A stretch of 59,858 nucleotides of DNA from Variovorax sp. EL159 (GCF_900100965.1 NZ_FMUJ01000002.1:1-59858); one strand, 5' to 3'; positions 33,463-43,168 are shown, numbered from the stretch's first letter. Notes: generated by a model from the letters alone, not told the origin. Made by a program: numbers and translations.

Positions 33463-36138
33463 TCAGTCGATGTCCGACAGAGAAGAACGGCCGGCCGCGC
33501 GCTTGGCGCGCTCGCGGCGATCCAGTTCGGCCGTAACAGCGCGGGCAATGGCCTGCGGGTCCATGCCGGGCGCCGCATGGATGTTGATCTCGTACTTCGT
33601 GGGTGACATCTGCGCGAACTGGCCAGCGCTGGCGCTGATCGGCGCACGGTTGTCGATCAGCGGCATGCTGTCGGCGCCAGCGGTCATCGGCAGAACCGAA
33701 GCAGCAGCAGCCGCTACGCCGAGCACCGCCTGGCGCACGTAGCCTGCGCGGCTGGCGATGCCGAGCGCGGCGCCGTTGCTGATCTCGCCACCGGCCAGCA
33801 TGAAGACCCGGCTGGGGCTGCGGATGCCGAGCTTTTCCTTGAACCATGCCACTGTTGAATCGGCCACGCCCGAGATCGCGGTCTGGACCTGCCCGAGTGC
33901 GCCGGTGATGCCGCTGGCCAGGCCAGACATGATCTGGGTGCCGAACTCGGTGAACTTGGCCGGCAGCTCGAAACCGAACCATCGCATCGTTTCGGCGAAG
34001 GCCTGGTAGAACAGGCCGGCCGGTGACCAGTTGAGGATCGCTGCGCCCACCGTCGTGAGGGCCGCAGGCACCGAGCCGCCCAGGTACTGCCAGAACTGAT
34101 CGAAGGCCGACTTCGCGCGGTTCCACAGGTCGACGAAGAAGGTGCTGATCGGGCCCCAGTAGCGGTAGATCAGGTAGGCCGCGACAGCGATGGCCGTGAT
34201 GACAAGCCCGATGGGATTCATCAGCAGCGCGCGCCCGAGCCACAGCAGCGCGGTGCCAGCCAGGCGGAAGCCTGTGGCGAGCAGGCCCAGCACTCGGGCG
34301 AGCACGCCGCCCTGAATGCCCATGGCGGCGAAGGCAAAGCGCATCGTGACGAAACCGAGGATTGCGGGCCCGACTACCAGGAGGATGCCGCCAAGCGCCA
34401 CGAGCGTCACTGCAAGGATGCCGAGACCGGTCGCCAGCACTTGCGCGAGACGAGGGTTGGCTGCCATCCAGTTCGTGAGGCCCTTCATCGCAGCGGTTGC
34501 GAACTGCAGCGCCGCTACGTAGGCCGGCATGATGCTGTCGCCGAACTGCTTGTAGAGGTCGTTGCGCCGCGCGGCCAGCTCCAGCTCGGCGCCGGATGTA
34601 GTTTGCAGTGCGCGGTCGTAGAGCGTGCCGATGCCATCGGCGCCGGCGTTGAGCTTCGCGTTCTTGTGGATCTGCTCGCGCTGCAGGTACATCTGCGCGA
34701 ACAGGTTGGATGCGGTGCGATTGCTGAACATGCCTCCCATAGCGTCGAGCACGTCCTGTTTTTCCGTGATGCCCTTGGCTTTGAGCGCAGGCAGCAGGAT
34801 CTCCTCCATCCAGCGGAACTGGTTTTCACGGAAGATCTCGCTGCCCTTGAGTGCGCCGACGCCCAGTTGCGAGATCTGCCCGACCTTGTCGTGCTTGACC
34901 TTCGACGGATCGGCGATCAGCCCGAACTGGTCGAGCATCTGGGCTGAGCGCTTAGTGGTCTTGCCCTGGTAGATGTTGGAGTAGGCCGACATCATGGCCG
35001 TGCCCACGCGGTGCCCGCCCATTTCCTGCACCAGCGGCTCCATCTGGTAGTACAGGGCCTCGTCGGTCAGGCCCTTGGCCGCGACGCCGCCGGTCTTGAT
35101 GACGTTGAGCCACTCTTCGCCCTGCACGCGCCCGCCCGTGGCCGCGATCACGCGCTGGATCTTGTCGGCCTGGTCCTTGAACACCTTCTCGTTCGCCAAG
35201 CCGCCGCGCAGCTCGATGACCTTGAGCATGTCCATGAACTTCTTTTCGTTCTCGTGGCCCTGCTCTTCGCCGTAGATCGCCTCGTTGGCGAACTTCATCT
35301 TCGCCAGCGTGGGCGCGACCATCTCGGCGTGATGCAGGTCGGCGAACACCGTCAGACCATCGCGCACCAGCATCAGGTTGTCGCGGGTGCTGGTGCCGTA
35401 GGTCTTCATGGCCTTCGCATACTTGATCGCGTCGGCCGTGGTCGCATCGCCGAGGCCCAGCGCCGCAATGCGCTGCTGTTCAGTCGCGAACTTCTTGCTT
35501 TCCTCGATCGGCGCGCGCATGCCGTGCAGCACTGCGAAGCCGGAGCCGGCCGCAATGGCGCCGGCAACTGCGGTGTTATGTCCGAGGTGCCGACCCTTCT
35601 GGTACTCGGCCTTGGCGGCGTGCATGGCGCGCTGTCGATCGCCCAGCTGCTTGAGCTTGGTCTGCTGCTCGCCGATGACGCGGTTGGTCGCCGAGATCTC
35701 GGTGCGCAGCTGGCGCTCGTGCGTGCCCATGGCGCTCGCGCTGATGCCGGCGGCCGTGAGCTTGTCGCGCAGCGCCTGCACGCGCGTGGCCTGCCGCTGG
35801 TGCTGCTCGCTCAGCGCGGCCGCCTCGCGCCTCGCCGCGGCAAAGTCGCGGATCATTGCCTTGGAGGGCGGCCCCATGGCGCCGAGGCCCTGCGCCAGTT
35901 GCTTGACGCGCGCTTGTGCGGCGGTGAGTTTGGCCGTGGTGTCCTGCAGCCCGGCACGGATCTCGCGGAACTCGCCGACGCTCTTCTGCTGGGTGTTGAG
36001 CTCCTTGAGGCGGTCGCGGGCATCGCGCAGCGCCTTCGCGGCCTTGCTGCTGCTCTCGGTCACCCGCCTGAAGGGCGCGGAGGCCTTGTCCAGTGCCTGC
36101 AGGATCACCATCAGGCGCAGATCGCCGCTACCGGACAT
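33463..36138 (-). CDS. T: Tail tape measure protein T
   Basis: The 891-residue protein has the long coiled-coil N-terminal half (LRDARDRLKELNTQQKSVGEF and on), hydrophobic stretches at about residues 560-660 (LGILAVTLVALGGILLVVG and AIAVAAYLIYRYWG), and a Gly/Ala-rich C-terminal tail region. These are tape-measure features; length sets tail length. ATG 36138 follows AAGGGGG; an upstream GTG adds only two codons. It follows the E/E' frameshift cassette, as in P2. Confidence 0.92.
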   Translation of the reverse strand: MSGSGDLRLMVILQALDKASAPFRRVTESSSKAAKALRDARDRLKELNTQQKSVGEFREIRAGLQDTTAKLTAAQARVKQLAQGLGAMGPPSKAMIRDFAAARREAAALSEQHQRQATRVQALRDKLTAAGISASAMGTHERQLRTEISATNRVIGEQQTKLKQLGDRQRAMHAAKAEYQKGRHLGHNTAVAGAIAAGSGFAVLHGMRAPIEESKKFATEQQRIAALGLGDATTADAIKYAKAMKTYGTSTRDNLMLVRDGLTVFADLHHAEMVAPTLAKMKFANEAIYGEEQGHENEKKFMDMLKVIELRGGLANEKVFKDQADKIQRVIAATGGRVQGEEWLNVIKTGGVAAKGLTDEALYYQMEPLVQEMGGHRVGTAMMSAYSNIYQGKTTKRSAQMLDQFGLIADPSKVKHDKVGQISQLGVGALKGSEIFRENQFRWMEEILLPALKAKGITEKQDVLDAMGGMFSNRTASNLFAQMYLQREQIHKNAKLNAGADGIGTLYDRALQTTSGAELELAARRNDLYKQFGDSIMPAYVAALQFATAAMKGLTNWMAANPRLAQVLATGLGILAVTLVALGGILLVVGPAILGFVTMRFAFAAMGIQGGVLARVLGLLATGFRLAGTALLWLGRALLMNPIGLVITAIAVAAYLIYRYWGPISTFFVDLWNRAKSAFDQFWQYLGGSVPAALTTVGAAILNWSPAGLFYQAFAETMRWFGFELPAKFTEFGTQIMSGLASGITGALGQVQTAISGVADSTVAWFKEKLGIRSPSRVFMLAGGEISNGAALGIASRAGYVRQAVLGVAAAAASVLPMTAGADSMPLIDNRAPISASAGQFAQMSPTKYEINIHAAPGMDPQAIARAVTAELDRRERAKRAAGRSSLSDID

Positions 36139-36206
36139 GTGCACCCCCTTGCGAGGCGGCCGCGTGGCGCGAATGAGGCTGGAAGGGGGAGAGGTGGCGC
36201 ATGGGT

Positions 36207-36685
36207 CTACTTGGGCGGTTCGTGGCGTTCACGGGCGCGCTCGCGCCACTGCATCAGGTCGGACACTGTCATGTCGTCCATCTGGGCGGGGCCCCAGTGG
36301 AAGACGAAGGCGAGGTCCGCCATTGCGTCTTCTACGTGCTCTGGGATGCGGGAATCCGGTCCGCCCTCGGCAGCAAAAAATTCACCATCTCCGCACCGAG
36401 CTGCGCCAGGTCGGCTGGCTCGAGCGCCTCGATCTCGGGCTTCGTGAGCGTGGGAACCGTGACGCGGGGCAGCACCATGGTCAGTGCGATCACGTCCATC
36501 TGCATGAGCGCGGACAGCGAGGTGCCGCGCAGCTCGCCGGAGCGCGGCTTGCGGATGACCACCTTGGCGATGGTCTGGCTGCCGCGCACGACGGGCGTGT
36601 CGAGGATGACTTCGCCGGGGACAGCGGTCGGGGTGGTGGTCGGCTCCTGGCCGTCGCCGGCGCCGTTGGTGTCGTTGAGGTTCAT
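36207..36685 (-). CDS. E': E+E' tail assembly fusion by programmed -1 frameshift
   Basis: The E' frame (C-terminal 55 codons, 36374-36207) contains MADLAFVFHWGPAQMDDMTVSDLMQW, the conserved P2 gpE' core. It has no convincing start of its own. A slippery TTTTTTG inside E lets ribosomes slip back one base into it. The result is a 159-residue fusion: 104 residues of E plus 55 of E'. Such fused chaperones act with the tape measure protein during tail assembly, as in P2 and, by analogy, lambda G/GT. Confidence 0.88.
36332..36685 (-). CDS. E: Tail assembly protein E
   Basis: The 117-residue unshifted product has a Thr/Gly-rich start and the core GEVILDTPVVRGSQTIAKVVIRKPRSGELRGTSLS, matching P2 gpE (Mu gp41-like tail assembly chaperones). 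The E product is made in excess over E+E'. It lies between FII and T. Confidence 0.9.
   Translation of the reverse strand: MNLNDTNGAGDGQEPTTTPTAVPGEVILDTPVVRGSQTIAKVVIRKPRSGELRGTSLSALMQMDVIALTMVLPRVTVPTLTKPEIEALEPADLAQLGAEMVNFLLPRADRIPASQST
36374..36380 (-). promoter_or_regulatory. Slippery heptamer TTTTTTG for -1 frameshift
   Basis: On the minus strand the E frame reads AAT TTT TTG, so T-TTT-TTG is in the correct register for -1 slippage at codons 102-104. The shifted frame continues into E'. P2 uses the same heptamer type at the same place. Confidence 0.88.
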
Positions 36686-36750
36686 GGTGCTGGAAGAGGA
36701 AAGGGAAAGGGAAGAGATGCGCCGGCAGCGGCCGGCGCGACTGGATCAGG

Positions 36751-37263
36751 TCAGAACAGGCCGAGCGCCAGGCGGATCTGCGCCATGCGATCGACACCAC
36801 CGATCACCTCGATAAAGTTGACGAAGTCGATCTCCATGATTACCTCGCCGTTGATGCTCAGCTTGTAGTAGCTGAGCGCCGACTTCACCTTGATCTCGGT
36901 CTTCTCGCCGGGCTTGGCGTTGCCCGAGTCGATTTCCTTGTGGCGACCACGCATGACGATTTCGAGCGCTTGAACCTCGCCCGTGTCGTCGGATTGGATC
37001 GCGCCAGCGAAGCGCAGCAGGACGGCGTCATGGGTCGGCGCGCCCCACTGGGTGAGCAGGCTCGACATATAGCCGGCAGCGGTCCACTCGAACTCCAGCG
37101 CCTCCATGCCGAGGTCGATGCTGATGGGGCCGTTCATGCCGCCGGCACGGTATTCCTCCATCTTGCGGGAGAGTTTGGGCGGGGTGGCCTCGGGCACTTC
37201 GCCGAGGTAGCCGGTGCCATCGTTGAACACGATGAAGTTCTTGAGTACGCGGGGGAGGGACAT
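36751..37263 (-). CDS. FII: Major tail tube protein FII
   Basis: The 170-residue protein begins MSLPRVLKNFIVFNDGTGYLGEV and contains PKLSRKMEEYRAGGMNGPI, characteristic of P2 gpFII. It ends in SALSYYKLSINGEVIMEIDFVN. It forms the rigid inner tube. It follows the sheath gene after 36 bases. Confidence 0.95.
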   Translation of the reverse strand: MSLPRVLKNFIVFNDGTGYLGEVPEATPPKLSRKMEEYRAGGMNGPISIDLGMEALEFEWTAAGYMSSLLTQWGAPTHDAVLLRFAGAIQSDDTGEVQALEIVMRGRHKEIDSGNAKPGEKTEIKVKSALSYYKLSINGEVIMEIDFVNFIEVIGGVDRMAQIRLALGLF

Positions 37264-37299
37264 GGTGTTTTCCTCTGTGGATCAGCGGGCAGGGAGCCG

Positions 37300-38481
37300 T
37301 CAGGCCTTGGCGACCAGGTCGGCGAAGTTCTCGTAGTAGCGGCCCGTGATGCGCTGTTGGAACATCAGGTTTTCGAGGGGCGCGCACGGCGTGAAGTCGT
37401 AGTCGAGGATCAGACGGCCATCCTTGAGTTCGTCGGCGGTGTTCAGGTCGCCGTCGACGGCCCAGGCGCTGCCGCCCATGATGTAGCCGGCCCGCGTCAG
37501 GAAGCGGAACTTCGTGTTGATGCCTTCGAGGATGTCCTTCACCAGGCTAGGTACTAGCGGCTTGTCGACGGCCCACATGTGGGCCTCGGCGATGGTGTCG
37601 GCCAGCACCTGTGCGGTGCGCGTGGCCGATTCGAAGGCGAACAGCGGCTCGTCGCTGCAGGTGCGCGAACCCCAGAAGCGGTAGCCGTCGCGGTTGATCA
37701 GCGTCGTCACATCGCCGGCATTGAGCACGCCCGCATCGGTGGCCGGGTCTTGCAGATCCCAGTAGATGTCCTTGCTGATGCCCGTGACGCCGTTGACTGC
37801 GACGTTCGAGATCGTCTTGTGCCAGCCCACTTCGTTGTCGATCTTCGCGCGCAGGCCCAGAGCGAAAGCGGTAGCCGGTGCGCGGGCGTTGGCGCTGTTG
37901 ACCGTGTCCCATGCGAGGAAGTCGGGGTGGATCACCATCAGCTCGCGCGCACCGAACTGCTCGCGGTAGGCGGTTGCTTCCTCGACGGTCTCGCAGTCCC
38001 ATGCGCTCACATAGGCGAACGCGCGCAGTGCCTGCGCGATCGTCCCGAAGGCGGCGGCCACCGGCTGCGTGTCGAGGCCGGGAGCGCCCAGGATGCGCGG
38101 CTTGATGCCGAGCCTGGCCTGTGCAGAGAGCAGTGCCTTCATGCCGGTGCGTTGGCCGCTGGGCAGTACGGTCCCGATCACGTTGGTGGTGGTGGCCGCC
38201 TCGTCGGCACCCTGCTCGACGCGCACGACAACGGTGATTGGTCGTGCCTGGGCTGCGATGGATTCGAGCGCCTTCTTCAGAGTGCCTGTCGTGCCGGCCT
38301 TGCCCATGGCGTTGAGGACGTTGGTCACAAGGACCGGCGTGTTGAGGGGAAAGGTGGCCGCGTCGGCATCGGGCCCGGTTGCGACGAGGCCGATGATCGA
38401 GGTGTTGATCACGCGAATCGGGCGCGTGCCCTCGGTGACTTCGAGAACGCGGACGCCGTGGTGGTAGTCGGTGAGGGCCAT
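37300..38481 (-). CDS. FI: Tail sheath protein FI
   Basis: The 393-residue protein matches contractile sheath proteins: DYHHGVRVLEVTEGTRPIRVINTSIIGLV at the start and RFLTRAGYIMGGSAWAV and QQRITGRYYENFADLVA at the end. It contracts around the FII tube. Its presence with W and J identifies a myovirus-type tail. Confidence 0.95.
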   Translation of the reverse strand: MALTDYHHGVRVLEVTEGTRPIRVINTSIIGLVATGPDADAATFPLNTPVLVTNVLNAMGKAGTTGTLKKALESIAAQARPITVVVRVEQGADEAATTTNVIGTVLPSGQRTGMKALLSAQARLGIKPRILGAPGLDTQPVAAAFGTIAQALRAFAYVSAWDCETVEEATAYREQFGARELMVIHPDFLAWDTVNSANARAPATAFALGLRAKIDNEVGWHKTISNVAVNGVTGISKDIYWDLQDPATDAGVLNAGDVTTLINRDGYRFWGSRTCSDEPLFAFESATRTAQVLADTIAEAHMWAVDKPLVPSLVKDILEGINTKFRFLTRAGYIMGGSAWAVDGDLNTADELKDGRLILDYDFTPCAPLENLMFQQRITGRYYENFADLVAKA

Positions 38482-38507
38482 GGTGGAGTGCTCCTGAGAA
38501 ATGGGTG

Positions 38508-39122
38508 TTAGGCGGAAGGCGAAACGGTGATGACGGGGCTGGGCCAGCCCGTGGTGAGGTCGTAGCCTTGTGCAGCCGCGACGGTGGCGATCGCTCCAAT
38601 GGCGGTGTGGTGTGCCCGCTCCGCCGAATAGCAGGCGCGCACGTGGCCGGCCACGAAGCCGCGCAGCGCGCGCAATTCGTCCAGGGTGAGCTCTACCCAG
38701 CCGGACGCCGCCTTGAAATCCACGGACGGATAGCCCTCGGCCTCCATGCCCGCAATGGCCGAAGTGATCCGTGTCTGGTCATCGATGCCGGTCAGAACCT
38801 TCACGCCGTTGGGCAGAGTGATGCCGCCGGTTTCGACGGCCCACCGGCGCGCGGTGGCTTTTTGTGTCAGCGTGACGCGCAGCTCGTCGAGCGAAGGCGG
38901 TGCCGGCGGTGCCACGGCCGGGATGGCGACCAGAGCCCACGTGGTGCCTTCGGCGCTCGCGCGAAAGCCTTCTGGGATGTGCGGCGGCGCTTCCTCGAGG
39001 CAGTCGGCCGGAATCAGGTGTACGCCGGGCTCCAGCGGCGACAGGTCACTGTCGTCGAGATAGACGGGGCCTGTGTAGAAGCGTGTCTGCGGGTCGTACG
39101 AATAGACCGTCTTGATGTTCAT
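38508..39122 (-). CDS. Tail fibre assembly protein (DUF4376-like)
   Basis: The 204-residue protein has an N-terminal YDPQTRFYTGPVYLDDSDLSPLEPG block typical of fibre-assembly proteins and a DUF4376-like C-terminal half (RRWAVETGGITLPNGVKVLTGIDDQTRI). It should fold or trimerise the adjacent fibre, like P2 gpG. It begins 10 bases after the fibre gene stop. Confidence 0.8.
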   Translation of the reverse strand: MNIKTVYSYDPQTRFYTGPVYLDDSDLSPLEPGVHLIPADCLEEAPPHIPEGFRASAEGTTWALVAIPAVAPPAPPSLDELRVTLTQKATARRWAVETGGITLPNGVKVLTGIDDQTRITSAIAGMEAEGYPSVDFKAASGWVELTLDELRALRGFVAGHVRACYSAERAHHTAIGAIATVAAAQGYDLTTGWPSPVITVSPSA

Positions 39123-39132
39123 GAAGGTGCTT

Positions 39133-40563
39133 TCAATACTTGATGCAGGCCATCAGTGCCAGGTTGGACATGCGAAAGCGAATCCAGGTGTTGGCGACGG
39201 TTGCGTCGACGGCCGCTGTAGCGAGCATGAAGTTGTCACTTGCAGCCGCTTGCCATGCGCCGCCAGCAGCGCCCTTGGCGCCGGCAGGCACTGTGCCTCC
39301 GGGGCCCCCGCTGTTGGAGATGGAGGCGTCCGCATTTGCGAACGGGTTGCCGAAGGCATACGGACCGCCGGCCACGCCATCTGCACCGGTCCACTCCTGT
39401 GCCATCGTGCGCAGCCAGGTGCCTTCCTGCTCGGTACCGAGGACGCGGCCGGTGTCGATGCCCCGCCCATCGTCGAAGCCCCGAAGCACCAGACCGCGGG
39501 CGTTGGGTACGTTGAAGGTGGTCGCGCCATCGCCAACTCCGAACGTGGTGCCGATGGCTGTGTAGAGGCGGCTGTACGTGGTGCGCGACACCGCAGCGCC
39601 ATTGGCCTTGATCGACCCCGCCGGCGGGGTCGCGCGCGCTGTGTAGAACACCTCCCCCGCGTCAGCATCACCGCCCATGGGGAGTTCGAGGACGTGCCAG
39701 ATGTCGCCGCGCCATGTCACGATGGCCGGAGAAAACAGGGCCATGCTGGTCACTACGGAGCCCGCAGGCGTCATGATCCCGTCCGCGCCGCTGCGAGTGA
39801 TGACGCAACGCTGAGAGGGCCCCAGGACAAAGGTCGCACCGGCTGCGATCGCGTTGCCCGCAGGCAGGGTCAGATTCACCCCGGCTGCGGAGACGCTGAT
39901 GTAGCGGCCCATGTCAGCTGCCGTGAGGTTCGTGCCGCCCGTGATCGCGATGTCCCGCGCGCCGCTGTAGTTGCCCAGCGCGCGCTGCACGTGGGCCGTG
40001 CTGGCGGCCTTGGCGCTGTTGTCGAACTGCCCGGCATCGACAAGGGTGAGCGGGCCGGTCATCGCGTCGCCGGCGGCCATGATGTACTGGGCATGGGGGT
40101 CGGCGGCTGCCACATGCGCTGCCATATCGGCGTCCGTGGCGTACTGCGGGTGCGGGTTGGCATCGGCGACGTGCGCAGCCAAGTCGGCATCGGTGGCGTA
40201 CTGCGGATGAGGGTTGGCCTTGGCCTCGTGCGCGGTCACGGCATCGCCGAGAGCCGCATTGAGCTCGGCCGCAGTGAACGCCCAGCGAACCCACTTCGCG
40301 GCGTCCGCGCCGGGCGCTACGTTGAGGCTCTCGCCCACGCTCTTCCACGTGGTGCCGCCGTAGCTGACATAGGCGACGCTTGCCGGATAGGTGAGCGTGG
40401 CATCCCACGGCGTGATGTTGCGCAGGCGCTGGTAGCGCGTGCGGCTGGCCAGCTGCCGGGGTGCCAGGTTGTCGATGCCAGTCGGACCGCCGAGGACCGG
40501 GTCATCCTCCTCCAGTTGATAGATCCCGGCTTCCCAGAGGTCGGATTCGTTGAGGTTTGCCAT
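39133..40563 (-). CDS. H: Tail fibre protein with collar-like C-terminus
   Basis: The 476-residue fibre starts at ATG 40563 (MANLNESDLWEAGIY). It holds four short repeats of the form ATDADxAAHVAxAxPHxQY near residues 115-160. Next come a triple-helix-like Gly/Ala/Thr region and a phage-collar-like domain (GSIKANGAAVSRTTYSRLYTAIG, TTFNVPNARGLVLRGFDDGRG). The Gly-rich end (GGPGGTVPAGAKGAAGGAW) is probably the receptor-binding tip. It is the main host-range determinant of this phage. Confidence 0.85.
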   Translation of the reverse strand: MANLNESDLWEAGIYQLEEDDPVLGGPTGIDNLAPRQLASRTRYQRLRNITPWDATLTYPASVAYVSYGGTTWKSVGESLNVAPGADAAKWVRWAFTAAELNAALGDAVTAHEAKANPHPQYATDADLAAHVADANPHPQYATDADMAAHVAAADPHAQYIMAAGDAMTGPLTLVDAGQFDNSAKAASTAHVQRALGNYSGARDIAITGGTNLTAADMGRYISVSAAGVNLTLPAGNAIAAGATFVLGPSQRCVITRSGADGIMTPAGSVVTSMALFSPAIVTWRGDIWHVLELPMGGDADAGEVFYTARATPPAGSIKANGAAVSRTTYSRLYTAIGTTFGVGDGATTFNVPNARGLVLRGFDDGRGIDTGRVLGTEQEGTWLRTMAQEWTGADGVAGGPYAFGNPFANADASISNSGGPGGTVPAGAKGAAGGAWQAAASDNFMLATAAVDATVANTWIRFRMSNLALMACIKY

Positions 40564-40564
40564 G

Positions 40565-41143
40565 TCAGGCGCTTCCGTGGTTGTAGGCGCCGTCGCGTCG
40601 GGTGGCGCCGTTGTGGCTGTTCGCCACGGCGGCATACCGCAGCGCAACCAGATGGCAGCGGGCGGGGGCGACGGACGGCAGGAGCTTGCGCAGGCGCTCG
40701 GCCTGCGCGTTGGTGATCGGGCGCTGCAGCGCAACCATGTAGGTCGCCCACGTAGCCGCAAGTGATGCATGCGGATAGACGCCGTCGCGGCGGATCGTCC
40801 CGTTGTGGGTGCGCCCGCCGACGCGTTCGATGATGTTCACCTCACCGAAGCCGAGGGAACGGATCAGCAGGCGAATCGCCCAGGGCGTGCCTTTGTGGCG
40901 GTGGATCTCGATGCTGTTGAGGATCAGCGCGCGCCTCGCATCGTCGGACTTCGCGTCCTGCCAGGCTTCGACGGACAGCGTCCACGAAAGCCACGGCAAC
41001 AGCGGCGCGAGGCAAAGCATGGCCGTCCACAGATGCCGAAGGCCATCGGTATCCAGATCCAGCGGCGAAGTGCCAGCAAGCGCCAGTTCCAGCGGCGTGC
41101 GGTTGGGCGGCAGCAAGCGTTGCGCGGGGGTGAGGCTATCCAC
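40565..41143 (-). CDS. I: Baseplate/tail protein I
   Basis: The 192-residue protein reads LTPAQRLLPPNRTPLELALAG and WAIRLLIRSLGFGEVNIIERV, as in P2 gpI. The most likely start is GTG 41143, behind GAGGAGG, which overlaps the J stop by eight bases; no in-frame ATG fits better. It forms part of the baseplate wedge and links to the fibre. Confidence 0.85.
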   Translation of the reverse strand: MDSLTPAQRLLPPNRTPLELALAGTSPLDLDTDGLRHLWTAMLCLAPLLPWLSWTLSVEAWQDAKSDDARRALILNSIEIHRHKGTPWAIRLLIRSLGFGEVNIIERVGGRTHNGTIRRDGVYPHASLAATWATYMVALQRPITNAQAERLRKLLPSVAPARCHLVALRYAAVANSHNGATRRDGAYNHGSA

Positions 41144-42032
41144 TGACCACCTCCTCGAGCACGTTGATCGCGGTGACTCGAACCCATTGGGTCTTCGTGC
41201 ACAGCATGTCTGCCGGCGGATCTGTGATCTCGACACGATCGACGCCCGGCTGATGCAGTGCGGCGTCGATGCCGGAGTGCGGCAACCCCTTGCCGAGCTT
41301 GCGGATCTTCAGGAGCCACTTGTCCAGCGCGATTTTTCCGTTTGCCAGTGCCACCTCGCCAGCCGGGCCTTCATACCGGTACACCTTCGCCGTGATCACC
41401 GTCTCGAAAATCTCCGGCCCTTGCACCGGCACGCTGTCGCACAGCGGGCGGATCTTCTCCGCGTTGAGTGCACCACCCACCGTGTTGAGCAGCGCTTCGG
41501 AGGGAACGCCGCTCGGGTCGGTGGACAGGACCGTAACGCGCACGGTGCCTGGTATCGGACTGTCGATGCCTACGTCTGCCACTTCCGCACTGGCGGAGAG
41601 CGCGTGGAGGCGATAGCTGTCGACGGGCCCGGCCGTGGTGGTCCCCTCGGGCGCGAGTTGGATTCGTTCGCGGAAGCGCTCATCGTCTTCGTAGACTGCC
41701 TCCACTGGAGGCACCGCAGTCGGGTCTGCAGGCGTAACGATCAGGCGATAGACCTGGTAGTTCGCACCGAGGTTGTCGAGGTCCGTCTTCGTCGCATAGG
41801 CCAGCATGCATGCCTTCGCGGCATCGTTGATGCGTTGGCGCATCTCCAGTTCCTGATAGGCCTGCACTTCCAGCAGCTTCATGGCCGGATCGGACTCGAG
41901 CAGCAGTGAGTAGTCAAAGCCCACCTGTTCGCACAGCTCTTGAAACTCAGCAACGCGCCGCGCGAGGATTACTTCGAAGTCCAGCACCTCGATCACCGCC
42001 GGCGCCGGCAGCAGCGACATGTCCATGCTCAT
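41136..42032 (-). CDS. J: Baseplate assembly protein J
   Basis: The 298-residue protein starts at ATG 42032 (MSMDMSLLPAPAVIEVLDFEVILARR), with FDYSLLLESDPAMKLLEVQAYQEL typical of P2 gpJ (T4 gp6-like wedge protein). It overlaps W by four bases. The longer upstream frame is a shadow. Confidence 0.92.
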   Translation of the reverse strand: MSMDMSLLPAPAVIEVLDFEVILARRVAEFQELCEQVGFDYSLLLESDPAMKLLEVQAYQELEMRQRINDAAKACMLAYATKTDLDNLGANYQVYRLIVTPADPTAVPPVEAVYEDDERFRERIQLAPEGTTTAGPVDSYRLHALSASAEVADVGIDSPIPGTVRVTVLSTDPSGVPSEALLNTVGGALNAEKIRPLCDSVPVQGPEIFETVITAKVYRYEGPAGEVALANGKIALDKWLLKIRKLGKGLPHSGIDAALHQPGVDRVEITDPPADMLCTKTQWVRVTAINVLEEVVSG

Positions 42033-42391
42033 GTTGCGGCCCCTACCTGTACGGGGACGCGCATCGAGAGCACGCTGCGGCGCTGGCCCGGTGGGCTGTA
42101 GATGCCCTGCAAATCCAGCAAGATCTGGCCGGGCGTGTCGGTGCCGAAGATCTGCACGCGTGACAGGCGCAGGCGAGGCTCCCACTTCATCAGAGCACCA
42201 GCTGTGGCCGCGTACAGGCGCACGCGTGTGGCGCCGTTGTCCGGCTGGTCGATCAGCTCGGGCCAGAGGCTGCCATAGGTCCGGCGCATGAGGCGACTGA
42301 CCAGTGGCGTGCCGAGGATGTCGGCGATGCTCTGGCGCAGGTGCTCAATGCCGTCGAGCGCCTTGCCGGTGACACGGTTCATGCCGCTCAT
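42029..42391 (-). CDS. W: Baseplate wedge protein W (gp25-like)
   Basis: The 120-residue protein has LDGIEHLRQSIADILGTPLVSRLMRRTYGS and matches GPW/gp25 wedge proteins. These carry a lysozyme-like fold without the activity and nucleate sheath assembly. It overlaps V and J by four bases each. Confidence 0.93.
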   Translation of the reverse strand: MSGMNRVTGKALDGIEHLRQSIADILGTPLVSRLMRRTYGSLWPELIDQPDNGATRVRLYAATAGALMKWEPRLRLSRVQIFGTDTPGQILLDLQGIYSPPGQRRSVLSMRVPVQVGAAT

Positions 42392-43125
42392 GGCACCGCG
42401 CCGCCTGCGGTTCGCCCGCCGGCGTCTTCCTCGATGTGGCCGTGGCTTTGCACGCTGATGTTGCCGGCGACGATGTCACCGCCATCGGTGCTTATGCCGT
42501 GGCCGTTGATGAACTCCATGTCGCCGTCGATCTGAGCCGTCTTGCCGCCGGGCCCAGTGCCCGAGCCGGCCATGCCAGCGGTGTAGGTGAGCAGCCCCTG
42601 CACGACCAGCTGGCCGGTCACGATGTTCATCGGCGCATCTAGGGTGATCTCCTGTGAGTGCACCTTCGCGCTCTCGCTGGCTGTCACGTCGGCCGTCTTG
42701 CACTGCACGGTGATCGAGTCCGGAACGGTGATGTCGGCGGTTCCGCCGCCGGGTAGAGTGACCTTCAGCGCGCTTGCGCTGTGGTCGTATTCGAAGACCG
42801 CGCCATCGGGATAGGTGGTGCGCTCCACGTCACCGCTGTCGCCATTGGGGGGCATGCTGTCGCTGAAGATGCCCACTAGTACGAAGCCAGCGGCCATGAC
42901 GCCACCCGGAGAGAACACCATGCACTGCTCGCCGACAACGGGCGGCGACCAGTGCCGCACGTCGCCCGCGCGGTGCGCAAACCAGCGCAGCCAGTTCGTC
43001 TCCAGTCCGCCGGACTTCACGCGGCATTTGTAGCCCGCCTGGTCGACCTGCGAGATCGTTCCCGACCGGAGAAGGTTCTCGATCAGGCGCTGCAGTTCGA
43101 ACGGGGACGGGGCCTTTCCAGACAT
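42388..43125 (-). CDS. V: Baseplate spike protein V
   Basis: The 245-residue protein starts at ATG 43125. It has an OB-fold N-terminus (LRSGTISQVDQAGYKCRVKSGGLETNWLRW, VVGEQCMVFSPGG) and a beta-helix-like needle with DITVPDSITVQCKTADVTASESAKV. These are the P2 gpV parts that pierce the outer membrane. It is the first gene of the V operon and lies 44 bases from the dyad at 43169. Confidence 0.92.
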   Translation of the reverse strand: MSGKAPSPFELQRLIENLLRSGTISQVDQAGYKCRVKSGGLETNWLRWFAHRAGDVRHWSPPVVGEQCMVFSPGGVMAAGFVLVGIFSDSMPPNGDSGDVERTTYPDGAVFEYDHSASALKVTLPGGGTADITVPDSITVQCKTADVTASESAKVHSQEITLDAPMNIVTGQLVVQGLLTYTAGMAGSGTGPGGKTAQIDGDMEFINGHGISTDGGDIVAGNISVQSHGHIEEDAGGRTAGGAVP

Positions 43126-43168
43126 GCCGTCGATGGTGCCGACCGTGCGCGCGCGACGCACTTCATAT

